The notes: generated by a model from the letters alone, not told the origin. A stretch of 64,000 nucleotides of DNA from Mytilinidion resinicola (GCF_010093595.1 NW_022985447.1:1405523-1469522), one strand, 5' to 3'. Positions 42,893 to 54,111 are shown, counted from the first letter of the stretch. Numbers and translations are program-made.

Positions 42893-44329
42893 TCACTCGT
42901 TGCCAACATTCGCAAATCCCACAAGCTCCGGATACTTCCCCGCCCAGAACCTCTTCAGTTTCCAATTCTCATATTTCATGACATAAGTCTCGAACTCGTC
43001 ACTCAGTTCCACAACCGACGGCGCCTTCGTCTTAGTAACCAGAGGTTTCGCCGCAGGCCACTCCACCGTGATAGCGCTGCACATATCAGTGCTAAATGCA
43101 CGCTTGTCGTAGCTATACACGCCAGAGATCAGCACGTCACGTAGCTTTGGCCATGCCCAGAAGTCGCACGAAACGTCGTGTGGGAGTGTCTCTTGCAAAT
43201 ACGATGGTCGATACCAAACTGGGACATCTTCGTATGATTCGGAGTCTGGATGGACGCGCCACTATGTTTCCCAAGGCATCAGTGAGAATGAAAAGTCAAG
43301 CTATTGTACGCAGGAGTTCGCCACTTGTTCGGCAATAGAAACGTGAAGACTTACACGGAGTAATCGATACATGATAAAATACGTTGCCATCATATCCACG
43401 GCATTCGGCGGACTAGCAAGCGTGAAACTTGACCCGATTACATTGACAACGGCGTTTGAATCAATGTCCAGAAGTAGTAAGTTGGCCAATGTTGGGTTTC
43501 GAGGAATTCGTTGCGCGGATTTAAAGTCTTCGAGGAGTTTTAGGTGCGCGCGGGAGAGGATACCGAAGGTGGAGCAAGCGAAGAAGTCGGTCGTGTTACT
43601 ACCGTGGGAGGTTCCGCAGAGGCATCCTGGTTGAGAGGAAGGAGAAGGAAGGGAGATTGGAGACAGAGGGTCGTTTGGATCAGAGTTTGTACACCTCTGG
43701 TCTGGCGACCATACGTGTATGGTAACGTGGCCGGTAGCATCCATGGGGTTTCCAGCAGAAATGGTGTCGTCAGCTTGGGGTGATAGGCCATGGAAATTGA
43801 AGTCTGAGATGAAAGCTGGCGCGCTAATTCTAGGAGAAGACTGGCTCTGGATTTTTGAGACGAGTTTTTCTGTGCTCGAAGTGACTCTGCTTACGGACTG
43901 CGTAACCGTCTCGTGGGTGCTCATCAAAGGCGACGAAGAGCTTTCGTTCATACATGCAACCTCCCAAGCAGTATCAGAGCCCGCATCCGATATTGAGCCA
44001 TTGGAGAGATGAGATTCGCGGCTCTTCCGGCTGCGTAAATGGGAGCCTTTCAAACTCAAGCCAGCTCTTGAAGAGGGCAACGATCGGGTCACACAGCTCT
44101 GTATCGTTTCTAGCTTCCTGGACATATCCGTGAACTCTCCTTCAAGCCGAATAAGTATAATCTCCATTTTATCCATCCGCTCTTGATTTCTTTGACGGCT
44201 AATTTGCTGACTTTGCCTATCTAAAGCGCGCTTTCTTTCAAGCTGGGCTGCAGTCCGGACACGCTTCTTGGTGAGACCTCCAGTATTTCTTGAAGATGAT
44301 GTACCGCCGGTCCTCGAGGGCTCGGACAT
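42893..44329 (-). CDS. bZIP-like transcription factor (DUF3425 type)
   Basis: Two exons, 447 residues: 43355-44329 and 42893-43261; the 93-nt intron 43262-43354 is GT-AG, phase 0. Near the N-terminus (residues about 20-65) is a basic region and short zipper (KKRVRTAAQLERKRALDRQ, then MDKMEIILIRLEGEF). A Ser-rich middle follows. The C-terminus matches the DUF3425 pattern of fungal bZIP-like regulators: RIPRNPTLANLLLLDIDSN, then MYRLLRWRVHP, VPVWYRP, LPHDVSCDFWAWPKLRD. It ends 101 bp from the BVMO in convergent orientation. It may regulate the BVMO/esterase pair, but only position suggests this. Confidence 0.85.
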
Positions 44330-44882
44330 TTCAGCTTAGAGTCGTTGATATTGGGTGGGAGTTACGGGTAAAGCACGAATGGAGATGAAGATTAGAGTGG
44401 TGGTATGTTAAGGGTGAAGTCGGTCAGATAAAGCTGTCGAGTCTGATGAAGTGCGGAGTAGATCGCGGGGAAGCATTTGCGGGGAGAATGTGTCTGTCTT
44501 TTTCTGGGGTAGTTCGAAATAAGAAGTCAGGGGTGTGTGGTATTTCCGGGATTCCGGGACAGATTCAATGATCTGCAGAGATTTAACATAATTGGCTCTA
44601 AGTATTAAAATAACTATAGCGCTTACTTAGAAACACTTACTAGAACTAATTGCGGCAATAAAAGCCACAAATTCGAACTCCACCATCCTCCCAGCCGCCC
44701 CACCTACCTTTACCCCCTTTTCCCAGTCGCAGTCCTAGTCGCAGTCCTAGTCGCAGTCCTACTTATCGTTACCCCTATCTTCTTCCTCTAAATTATACAG
44801 CGAAAGACGATTCCAGCCTATCTCTATCGATTATAAAGAAATACGGAGGGATAAACGAGGTAGACGGGGCAGAGGTTAACAT
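44330..44882. other. Intergenic region with a 12-bp microsatellite
   Basis: Three perfect copies of AGTCGCAGTCCT lie at 44725-44760. The part at 44787-44882 is the 3' UTR of the HET-NACHT-ankyrin gene, conserved in the fragment at 34310-34462. Confidence 0.6.
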
Positions 44883-47800
44883 TTATTCAGAGTTGAAAGA
44901 CTGGAGTAGCCTGACCACGGCCTTGTGCCGGTTCACGGCCGCCCACGCTTCCGGCGTGCGACCATACCCGCTGTTCACTTCGACGTCCGCCTTTCCCTTA
45001 AGGAGCAAATTAACAACGGCCTTGTGCCCGTTCCTAGCCGCCCACGCCAGCGGCGTCTCATTGTTGTTGTCCTTTGAGTCGACGTCCGCCTTGTTCTTGA
45101 GAAGCAGCTTAACTATAGCCTTGTGCCCAAATGCGGCCGCCTTTAGCAGCGGCGTGTGACCACCCCCGTCCTTCAAGTCGACGTCCGCATTGCCCTCGAG
45201 GAGCAGCTTAACCACGGCCTCGTGCCCGTTCAGGGCCGCCAACGACAGCGATGTCTGACCGCAGTAGTCCATGGAGTCAACGTCCGCCTTACCCTTAAGG
45301 AGTAGCTTGACTACAGCGTCGTGCCCAGTCTCAGCCGCCAACAACAGCGTCGTCCGACCGCGGCGGTCCTTTAAATTGGCGTTTGCCCGACTCTTAAGGA
45401 GCAGCTTAACTACGGCCTCGTGCCTGTTCTCAGCTGCCAACGACAGCGGCGTCTGACAGTTGTAGTCCTCTAAGTTGACGTCTGCCTTACCCTTAAGGAG
45501 AAGCTTAACCACGGCCTCGTGCCCATTCTCAGCCGCCAACGACACCGGCGTCTGACCGTAGCAGTCCTTTGAGTGGACATCCGCCTTGCCTTCGAGGAGC
45601 AGCTTAACCACGGCCTCGTGGCCGTTCTCAGCCGCCAACGACAGCGGCGTCTGACCGTAGTTGCCCTCCTTTAATTCGACGTCCGCCTTGCCCTCGAGGA
45701 GTAGCTTTACCACGGCTTGGTGTCCAAAACATGAACCTACCATCAGAATATTTGTGAACTGGGGGTTATCGATCCCAGGGTGAGCTATCTTCCAGTACAT
45801 AGGGTACTAAGTGTTGAACCACTTGGATCGAGTGTTGCAGATTTTGAGAACCAATTGCAACATTTGCTTAGTTGTACAATCTTGCGTTTTTCGGAAATGA
45901 GCAACCCAAAAACCCGCGGCATAATCCAAGTAGCCGTATTCAACTGCTGCAGATGCGTAATCCGTCGCTACATCAAACTCACTGAACGAAAGATAGGTAA
46001 CGCATATTGCGGCCATAAGAGTCTCCGATTCCGTTGGAATAAGAGAATGTTTCCATCGGCCAGTAGCTACGTCACTCTTCGCGAGAAGGAATTCCTTCGC
46101 GGTCTGATGGATCAAATAGACCCTCTGATCTACCACAGTCACGAAGAGTCCGCAGAGATTCCTCACCGATACTTCAAACCTCGCCTCGTCGTCAAGGTCG
46201 AGGTCGTCGTAGGATCGATGGTGGGGTTCGATAGCTAGTGCGATGTTCATTTCTTCCAAGGTGAGGGGCCTTTTAGCTGCAACGATGATATGCAGCAATT
46301 TCTTTGCTTGTAGTCGTTCATCCTCCTCGATTCTTGAGAGGATCGCCTCATATACTTGATCAACCGTGGACGGAAGGGTACTGATAATGGCCTTCAGTTT
46401 TCGACCGGTAGGAAGAATTGTTTTCCGAACGATATCTAGAATGAGCGTCAACCAAAGGTACGTTCGGTTGACCATTCCTAAAAGTTCTCTTTCGAGATTC
46501 AAAGTTTCTGAATCATTGAGCTTCAGTTCAGATCCGAGCTTTGATACTCTCCATTTAATCACATCGTCGATCTCACGGCTAATCGCATGGGATTCTCGCT
46601 CGCCTCTTAATCGAATCGTGGGGAATTTGGAAACAAGCTCGGTGAAACGCCGTTCGATGTCAAGATAAGGACGACTGGTGACAAGCATTTTGAGTTTAGA
46701 TGGGTTTTTCCCGGAGCTTGCATGTTGGTAGAATGTATCAAGGGCCTCGATAATCTGGTAGCGCCCTGCTTCTGCGCATTCGTCGAGGAAGTCCAGAACA
46801 CAAAAGACTTCCCCAGCCCTCGGATCAGCCACCGCTTTCGTCAGTATGCTCCAGAGTGTATGGAATGATTGGGTAAGTTTATCTCCATTGGCGGCGTAAT
46901 CTGACATGGCATGTTTAAGAAGTGTCGGTTTCTGTGAAAAGAGCTGGTGTAATAGTGCCGAAAGCGCTGTGGCTACATTTTTCTGTACGTCATTGTCATC
47001 TTTGAAGAAAAAGTAGCAAGTGGTGCGATTGTCCGTGCTTCTGAAGTCTTCGTCGATAAAAGACTTAGACAGAACTGATTTTCCGCATCCAGGATCCGCA
47101 GATAACCAAAGGAGACTTGAAGAGCTACTGTTTTTCCAGTTCCGGAAGTTTTCATGTTGTAGAACCCATTGACAGGTTCCTTCAAGCCGATGAGGATTCC
47201 TGTCCTTGAACTGTTCGTAGTTGAAAGCTGAAGTACGCAAGGCTTGCATACATGCGCGTTCCTTATCATTCCATTTCACTTCGCAGATTAGCCAGCGAAT
47301 TTGAATTTGATGCGGTGAAACTACCTTGTGAATCGAGTGAACGTTTGTCAAGCTCATCTTGGAGCCGACGGAATGCATGCTTCTTTCCTTCGCCAAAGAT
47401 GAGCGGCAAATAGACGTCGAAAATACCTAGTAGGCAATAGACTTGATCCTCTTCAATTGTCGTCTCGCGTTTTGCAGCCCACATTCTTCGCTCGTCATTG
47501 CTGAATTGAGACAGATTTCCTTGAAGTGCCTCAATTGCAATCCCAGTGATCTCATGAATTTGCTGTTCTAACGATTCCTTATTGCCAAGCCGCTTGCCAT
47601 CTCGGGAGAAGAACTCGACTGATCGCGGAGCAAGAAGTTCTTGAAGTGTCCAGCCTCGTGTGAACCACTTGCTTTGCTTGAAAGCCCGTTCCCACAAAGA
47701 ATCGGAGGACCGGGAGTGTTTGCCCGTTGAGACGCCTGAGAGGTAGACGTAACAGTTTGCCGCATTCTTGTACCAGCGAAACATTGAATTGATAGCCGTT

Positions 47801-48066
47801 TGGAGCTCCGTGCTGTTTGATTTATCGATGCAACAGCTATCCACCCAGAAGTATCGCAGGCCGTCTCTTTCAGCTTGTTCGCTACAGAATTGGATCTTTC
47901 TATAGCCATTTTTGGTGCTTCCAAGGTCATTAACGATATCATGGAATGTAACTTCCTGGTCATCTGCCTCCCATACATGGGAAAGAATGGCATAACTAGG
48001 AGGGTTGTTGTCTCTGAAGCTGGTCAGGCTGAGGCTGCCGTTGCTTTTGGAACTAAGAAGCCGCAT
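44883..48066 (-). CDS. HET-NACHT-ankyrin NLR-like protein with one in-frame TAG
   Basis: Two exons, 47325-48066 and 44883-47278, with a 46-nt GT-AG intron; about 1045 codons. The HET domain (residues about 24-240) has SYAILSHVWEADDQEVTFHD, FWVDSCCID, and FTRGWTLQELLAPRSVEFFS. The NACHT domain has P-loop SADPGCGKSVL near residue 305 and Walker B VFCVLDFLDEC, then MLVTSRPYLDIE. About nine ankyrin repeats (consensus GHEAVVKLLLEGKADV) follow. This is a fungal STAND protein: a sensor repeat domain coupled through an NTPase to a HET cell-death effector. The only lesion is TAG 45807-45809 between KWFNT and YPMYWKIAHPG, at the start of the ankyrin part. As written it would make a HET-NACHT protein without sensor. 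CAG-to-TAG by RIP is the simplest cause; readthrough is possible. Confidence 0.87.
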
Positions 48067-48733
48067 TTTTAGTGGCAGAATCTGAGCTGAGTGTAAACTT
48101 GTATATTGAGTTTGTTAAAATGATCTTGAGCAAAAGGCAACGTCGTTTGTCTTGCAGCAGAAATGTTGTAACTTCATCCGGTGCGTTGGCATCAGGCAAC
48201 CTTGCGAGGACCGGTGAGAAGCAGAGTGTGGCGCAGCAAGCATACCTACTCTGACTAAGGAAGAACCGCGCCACGAAGGCTGCAGAAGGAAGACCGCGAT
48301 GCTAATATAATTGTGAGGTAGGAGTGACCTTAATAAAGGCGCCACTAAATGGACATACCTCTTCCGTTAAGCCTGTAGAATATCATTATTTGGACATACC
48401 ACGTGACTTCCCAAGGTTCTGATTGGCTTGGAGGAGCATTCCGGTCCTCCGCCTTGTGTCTTACTATGTAAGTTCTTTAGAGTGCCCAAATCGTACTTCT
48501 AGCAGCCCCATTTTTAGCGAAACTGGCCTACAAGCACAGACTTGAAATCCTAATACACCACCCCTTCAGTGTACCTGTTAAACCTATCCTCATTATTCAC
48601 TGCCTAGGTAATTCGCGCACGCTTCTATGGCCGGCCTATACACCTTATGGACTTGGCTCGGCACACAGGTTAAGGGGGAGGGACATTCATTGAACTAGAT
48701 ACCTTTTAAGCCATCCAATCTCGTAAACCGTTT
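48067..48733. other. Intergenic region at the accessory/core boundary
   Basis: Contains the promoter of the HET-NACHT-ankyrin gene. Nothing else was recognised. Confidence 0.4.
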
Positions 48734-49426
48734 TTACCATGCAAAACTTATCGTAAGTACAGCAGTTATCACTACAAACCCCAGCCCTATCATCTTCCCA
48801 ACTGCTTCGCCCGTCTTCGCCGGCCCATTCTTCCCAGTTGCAGTCGCAATCGCACTCGCAGTCGCAGTCAAAGTTCCAGTCAAAGTCCCAGTCGTACCCC
48901 CACTCACCGTCACCCCTAACTTCTCCAGCCCCTCACTCACCGTCACAGGCGCAAAACCCCCCAAAACCCCCCCATCAACCGTCCCATTCGCCCTCCACGT
49001 AAAGCTCCTCGTATCATGCGTCCCGTACCACGACGCCCCGGTGAAATTACACCGCGCCTCCGTCGTGCCAAGCATCTGACACGCCGTCACATCCTCCATG
49101 CCGCTATTGCCGTAAGAAGTCGTGTACTCGTACATCGACGGCCCCTGCGTGATGGTCTGCGGGCCGCCAGTCGTGGAGTAGTATGTCCAGCGCGCGGTCT
49201 CGCCGGCATAGACGGGCGTCACGTGCTGGATAAGCGTAGACGTGACGATGAAGGTGGTGGCGGTGGCATTGGCGGCGAGGACGGAGCCGCCCCAGTTGAT
49301 TGTGATGGTGTAGACGTTGTTACCGGAGCCGCGGTCGTCGAGGGCGAAGATGGGGATTGTGGTGGCTTGGGCGAGGGTGAGGGGGGTGAGAAGAAAGAGG
49401 AGGGGTGCCAATATGGGTAAGATCAT
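48734..49426 (-). CDS. Secreted, probably GPI-anchored cell-surface protein
   Basis: Single exon, 230 residues. It has a clear signal peptide (MILPILAPLLFLLTPLTLAQ). The mature part is Thr/Ser/Gly-rich with several N-glycosylation sites (NATATT, NFTG, NGTV) and two Cys (TACQ, ARCNF). It has a Thr/Ala-rich low-complexity stretch (TGTLTGTLTATASAIATATG) and a hydrophobic C-terminal tail (IGLGFVVITAVLTISFAW) without basic residues after it. This layout is typical of fungal GPI-anchored wall proteins. No catalytic domain was recognised. Confidence 0.75.
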   Translation of the reverse strand: MILPILAPLLFLLTPLTLAQATTIPIFALDDRGSGNNVYTITINWGGSVLAANATATTFIVTSTLIQHVTPVYAGETARWTYYSTTGGPQTITQGPSMYEYTTSYGNSGMEDVTACQMLGTTEARCNFTGASWYGTHDTRSFTWRANGTVDGGVLGGFAPVTVSEGLEKLGVTVSGGTTGTLTGTLTATASAIATATGKNGPAKTGEAVGKMIGLGFVVITAVLTISFAW

Positions 49427-49708
49427 GATTTAGGGTGATACTATTCGTAACATTGAGCAGTAAAGGTCCGGGAGGGGTTGAACGGCAGGAACACTGAATA
49501 TGTAGATTTTATGGACTTCTCGTTTACCTTCACCGGAAAACTAGGATGCCTGTTGGAATCTCTCAGTCCTTGGCGGATCTTCTACATGGGTATTTTATTG
49601 TTTCCGTTCTATATTTGGTCAGAAAATTAAATAAAGTTAGATACAAAGCAGGGGGATTTATTGCACCGCGCATTCATACCTTCAATGGCTCACAAACCTC
49701 TCCGAGCC

Positions 49709-50050
49709 CTAAATTTCGAAATAAAGACTCCAGTGGTTTTTGCACCCCGGATTCCACCCAGCGTTACACTTCGGACACCTACTCCCCTCCTCGCATTTCC
49801 CATCACCGGCCATATACTCCTCAATGCTCAACACGCTCTTACAACCCCCACAAAACACCGCTTCCTCGTCCCGTTCTTCTTTTGTCCAGACCTTGGTATT
49901 GTGTTTTGCGAGGGCAGCGTGGCACGAGATGCACGCGTAGAATTCATTGCAGCACTTCATCTTAATGGCGATGATGTCGAGGGCGGAGAACCAGTGGGAG
50001 CATTGGGTGAGAGGCGTGATGGAGACGCCGTGGACGATGGGAGAGGACAT
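49709..50050 (-). CDS. HOT13: CHY zinc-finger protein, Hot13-like
   Basis: Single exon, 113 residues. The CHY zinc-finger pattern is nearly complete: TQCSHWFSALDIIAIKMKCC, FYACISCHAALAKHNTKVW, AVFCGGCKSVLSIEEYM, CPKCNAGWNPGCKNHWSLYF. In yeast the similar protein Hot13 acts in the mitochondrial intermembrane space, where it helps remove zinc from Mia40 so that small Tim proteins can be oxidised. The lineage-specific assignment is by motif and length; other CHY proteins are larger and carry RING fingers, which are absent here. Confidence 0.8.
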   Translation of the reverse strand: MSSPIVHGVSITPLTQCSHWFSALDIIAIKMKCCNEFYACISCHAALAKHNTKVWTKEERDEEAVFCGGCKSVLSIEEYMAGDGKCEEGSRCPKCNAGWNPGCKNHWSLYFEI

Positions 50051-50913
50051 TGTGGTGGAGATGGGATGACGCCGTTCAAGACGGGATGATTGAAGGGTGA
50101 GAATGAGCTATACCCGATTGGGATGTAGTATCATCTCGTCAGTGCATATTCCGAGGTCACTCACTGCCGTTGTCGTTTTATATGCTTAATCTCGTCACCT
50201 TCTGAGGACTAGGATATTGACTGTATCATCACATTTATCACGCTAAACCATAGTTATTTCGAATCTTCAACCGACTCTACTAGTGATAATCTAGAGCTAC
50301 ACAACCCATTCATCTCATTCATCGTCATTATTGAGTCGACAAGATTCTCACCATCATCACTCTGTATGAACAAGAGCGCTCCAACTCCATGGTTCGTTGC
50401 TGAGCGGGTGTTGACTCTCCGCCGGACTAATGCTTGCGCCTTTGCCTCGGTTTGATCCACCCAGCCAAAAGGCTTCCCCGACGACTCCATGCGACCACTC
50501 CTTCACTTGTTTTGATCCGCCCACTCAGAATTCCAACATCTGCGAGGAGGAAAACTGAGTCACTTCAGCCGCGGTGGTATCATAGACGAAGAAAATGTGA
50601 AAACTCAACAAAAGGGTGACTTGATAGTAAGTCATACGATATTCCCCCGCACCCGCTTCTCTATTAATGTCTAAACCCGGGCATCGATTGCCTCAACACA
50701 TATCGAAACAAATTACGGCCCATCTTTGAAAGGATCTAGACGTTAAAGATTACATACATAGCCTTGCATAAGTAAAATACGAACGAGTACATCCCTGTAA
50801 AACCTCCCGCGAGTCAGTTTGAGCTTATGTGCAATCTCCCTAACTACCTACCTACTTAGCTATCCCACCTATACCTACTTACACCCCTCTCCTAAACACT
50901 TCCTTCCCTCGCC
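50051..50913. other. Intergenic region
   Basis: About 860 bp. A small minus-strand ORF (50254-50490) begins MESSGKPFGWVDQTEAKAQA but has no supporting evidence. Confidence 0.35.
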
Positions 50914-51389
50914 ATGGCTTCCTTCTCCCCCATCACCTTCATCAAAGGCGCCGCCGATGCTGCTGTCGTACAATTCTGCTCATCAAGCCGGCAGTAATCT
51001 ACCACGGCGCACTCAGCAAAGCACTGAGCGAATCCACCGGACTGCCGTTGCCGAATTTCGGAGAGGAGGCGAGGAGCGCGCAGCATGTTGTTGCGATTAT
51101 GGTGGGTTAATTTGTGATTTCTGCTTTGGAGGTTTGATCTTGTCCGTACTGTACATGTTGGTGCGACGGGCAAGACTGATCTGACACAAATCTAACATGA
51201 TCACAGGCCGTGGCGATTGGACTTGCCCACGTTCGGGGGTCTTTCGATCGTGCTTCGCTGCCGCCGTTTAGTAAGTCTCCACATCGAGTCTTCTATACCT
51301 GTTTGAGAAGCCTTGATCCGCACTATTCTTTCTTTCCCTTTCGCAAAAATGCAGAGTTCCTTTCATCTGACAACTGCAGTCCTTTTTAA
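50914..51389 (+). CDS. Small uncharacterised protein, three exons, one apparent 1-nt deletion
   Basis: ATG 50914 is in a strong CGCCATGGC context. Exons are 50914-51101, 51207-51270 and 51355-51389, with GTGGGT...CACAG and GTAAGT...GCAG introns. After MASFSPITFIKGAADAAV a base seems missing near 50966. In the next frame the protein continues ILLIKPAVIYHGALSKALSE, LPLPNFGEEARSAQHVVAIM, then AVAIGLAHVRGSFDRASLPP and a short tail. About 96 residues, partly hydrophobic, with no domain recognised. Well-placed splice sites support a real gene; the deletion could be decay or a consensus error. Confidence 0.45.
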
Positions 51390-51949
51390 CGCTCTTTGGT
51401 CCACCTTTGCCCTGTCGACCGTGGTTTTCACACCGCATAGAGCGACTAGCGCATTATTGATGACTAGGATCAATCATTTCGTGTTTTCGATTGGTATGTG
51501 GTGGCGGACCGGATTTTCTGTGCGTGAGATTCTTGAATTCGGCGGAGTAGCAGAGGAGAGGAGAGTGGATTGACGCTTCCACGGGAGTGACGGAAAAGAT
51601 GTATCTCAAGTGAAACGTAGTAAAAGCTTCCGTAGTCAGTACAGCTGTTATAGAACCTTCATAAACTTGCAACAAGCTTGTGGGACGTCCGCTTGGTCAT
51701 CGCGCCCCAGGAAATATCGTGAGTGAAAGTTTTGGTCGTGATGCTCAGTTGAATTTGTATACCTAGCACCCGCAAAAGAGAAACCCAGTGTATCCCACGC
51801 CTCAGACCTCCGAGGAGGATATCCACACTGCACATGAAACTCCGCCTTTCATCTTTTCATATTGAGTCATCCACTCGCTTTTCCGTGTCGCAGCAAGCAG
51901 AACACCGTTTGAACCTTCCACTACGAGTTCCTTTGTTGGCGGTGGGCGT
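51390..51949. other. Spacer downstream of RPS29
   Basis: Probably includes the RPS29 3' UTR (minus strand). Nothing else was seen. Confidence 0.35.
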
Positions 51950-52400
51950 TTACCGGTGCTAGAAAGCCGTTAGCCACTGTTATCCAAGCCATATCTTGGG
52001 GATCGATGAAGTGGAGCGTTTGCGTGGTGGTTGTTGTTGAGGTCGAAGGTTTATTGCTGATGATTCCTGGTATGCAGAGTAGTGGTTTGAGTATCCGTAC
52101 CTTGACGAAGCCAATGTCCGCGCTCTTCTCGCGGAAGCACTGACGGCAGATGTTGAGACCGTACTTTCGGATCAGACCGGCAGGGTGGGTGCAGACGCGG
52201 CTGTATATCTATTAGCCAGTGTTCCCTTCATTCCAATCCTGCCATATTCCATTTCCGTTCTCCCATCCCACTTCCACATTTCCGCCTTCATTATCCCAAT
52301 CATCTCTTCCCATCACAAACAGAGAGAGTCAAACGCACCATGAGCGCGAGCCCTTGCCATACGTGCGCGGGCGCGAGTACCAGACGTTCTCGTGAGACAT
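51950..52400 (-). CDS. RPS29: 40S ribosomal protein uS14 (S29)
   Basis: Three exons, 56 residues: 52339-52400, 52101-52200 and 51950-51958 (a 9-nt last exon, His-Arg-stop). The introns are long for this window (138 and 142 nt), as is usual in ribosomal protein genes. The protein begins [20 protein letters not shown] and has the zinc ribbon Cys pairs in SCRVCTH and ICRQCF, then GLIRKYGLN and ADIGFVK. It binds 18S rRNA in the small-subunit head. The reconstruction matches the universal 56-residue length exactly. Confidence 0.95.
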
Positions 52401-52747
52401 GATTGCGGTGTGTTGTTGAGTGGGCGGCTGGCAGACACCCAAACACGTTAGTCTCTGAACATCTGGAGGATTTACAACATGGGGTATACGTACATCGGAA
52501 TCGCTGCTCGGCCGGCTGGAGTGATGTCGTGAGGGCTTGTTGTCGGTATCGTCGTCGAGAAGTTCGCGGGCCAAATTCGAGATTGAGGCGTTGTGGAAGT
52601 TTAGCGAAGACAGGCTTGGCGGCGACGCTTAGACCATTATCACGTGCACGCCTTCAACCTCACTCGAGGATCAGTAACAACACCAAAACATCAAGACACT
52701 AGACCAAGCCATCATCCAATCCCCGCAAATCAAAATTTCACACCAAT
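52401..52747. promoter_or_regulatory. Divergent promoter between RPS29 and the hypothetical gene
   Basis: 347 bp between the two start codons; no specific sites were named. Confidence 0.35.
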
Positions 52748-53185
52748 ATGGTACGCCAATCTCTCCTCAAAGGCACAGAAATGTAGCTGACTAACGATTC
52801 ACAGTCCCGCGACTCTTCCCGCACCCCCCTCCACCTCCCCCACCCCCGCGTCGCCGACCTCTTCGAAGACTTCACTCGCTCCCACCTCACCCCCGAAGAG
52901 ATATATGTCCCGCCGCAGCACCAGCCCCCAAATCCCGAAGACGAAGACGACGTGGTGCCGGACCAGCATGCAGCGTTTGGGATCCAGCGCGCGACCATGA
53001 AGCAGAAGGAGCCTGCGTGGCGGGACTTGGGGCTTGAGGAGCTGTTGCGAAAGGGACCGAGAGAGGGCGTCAGTGGAAGCAAGGGGAAAGAGGGAGCAGG
53101 GACGGCGGTAGGGTTGGAGTTGAGATTGAAGGCGGGTGTCCTAGGAAGGAGTGGGAGGGGGGAGGGGAGTGGGTTGCCGCGATGA
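52748..53185 (+). CDS. Conserved-looking hypothetical protein, 127 residues
   Basis: The first exon is just the ATG (52748-52750), followed by a 54-nt intron with a perfect CTGACTAAC branch site and CACAG acceptor; exon 2 is 52805-53185. The protein has SRDSSRTPLHLPHPRVADLF, an acidic segment (NPEDEDDVVPD) and a helical MKQKEPAWRDLGLEELLRK, then a Gly-rich tail. No known domain was recognised. The clean intron supports a real gene. Confidence 0.6.
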
Positions 53186-54111
53186 GGGTGCAGAGGGGAC
53201 GGTATAACTCGAGGAATTATGGTGATGGGCTACTATGAGGAAACTGCGAAGGCGCCGCTACCATTGGACTGGACTCTAGTTTGACAGCCAGACGGGATCA
53301 ACAGGATTGAAATCCTTTCCAAAGAGCTGGTCGTGGGAGGGTGACATACCACAAGAGCTGTATGAGACATACTACAGTAGTCAAGGCAATTAGCATGGTG
53401 GCATATTTGGTCATGCACGACAGGACAGGAGCTGGGGCCGGTATACTGCGTAATTGCAGATGCTCGAACGCTGATATCCAAGCTGTCGATATCCATACTA
53501 TTCATCAAGCTACTTCTACACAAAGGAAGTCATGTAGCCGAGTACACTTATAAGCATTACCTATTAATTTCTCAAGTCCAGCTTGCGAGAGTTACGTTGT
53601 TTGTCACAGTTTGCGCCTGCATTAAAGTAACTTTCAACATCCTATTGCAACCCAATCTTCAGAGATTTGACCTTAGAACTGTCGATTTATTGCCTTGAGA
53701 GTATGTATCATACGCTCCTACAATTTCTACCTTTTTTCTCCCTCGCTCCCTAAACGTTCTGATAGGCCCTCGCAGTATAGCACCAATCGCAAGCCTTCCT
53801 CTTCTACCCCTCACCGGTCACCGCACATCTGACTCAGACTACCAAATCGTCGACATGCATGCAGCTGCAGCCTCTGGAACTTTGGTTCGAGAAAACTGAA
53901 AATCCGGAGGTGTAGCGCGGGGATCCTAATGGCTGTAAGGCTGCGCTACAATGAAGAACAGGAATCTGGCCATTCGGGCGATGTATAGGTGCATGGAAGA
54001 GCATCGAACTTAATGCCAGATAACGGATGTCTATTTATACTCTCTACCATCTGTTCCATAGTTTAAGCTTCGCAATTGTCATTTCCCAATCGCTCAATTA
54101 CTTAATCTAGA
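53186..54111. other. Intergenic region
   Basis: About 925 bp with no supported gene; the last part is the promoter of the deaminase-like gene. Confidence 0.4.

Noticed and set aside
44725..44760. The 12-bp repeat as a regulatory array
   Set aside because: It is a simple three-copy microsatellite in a 3' flank with no other support.
1141..45809. Amber suppression or programmed readthrough as the main explanation for the TAG codons
   Set aside because: Intact genes here use TAG, TAA and TGA as real stops, the broken genes often carry other lesions too, and the contexts fit CpA-to-TpA mutation.
47875..48072. Similarity between plus-strand ORF 47875-48072 and minus-strand ORF 30814-31026
   Set aside because: Both are antisense shadows; the real relation is between the sense HET N-termini at 48066 (minus) and 30823 (plus).
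52329..52574. An 81-residue protein starting MARELLDDD
   Set aside because: Its in-frame internal Met starts the conserved RPS29 N-terminus, and the rest is 5' UTR read-through.
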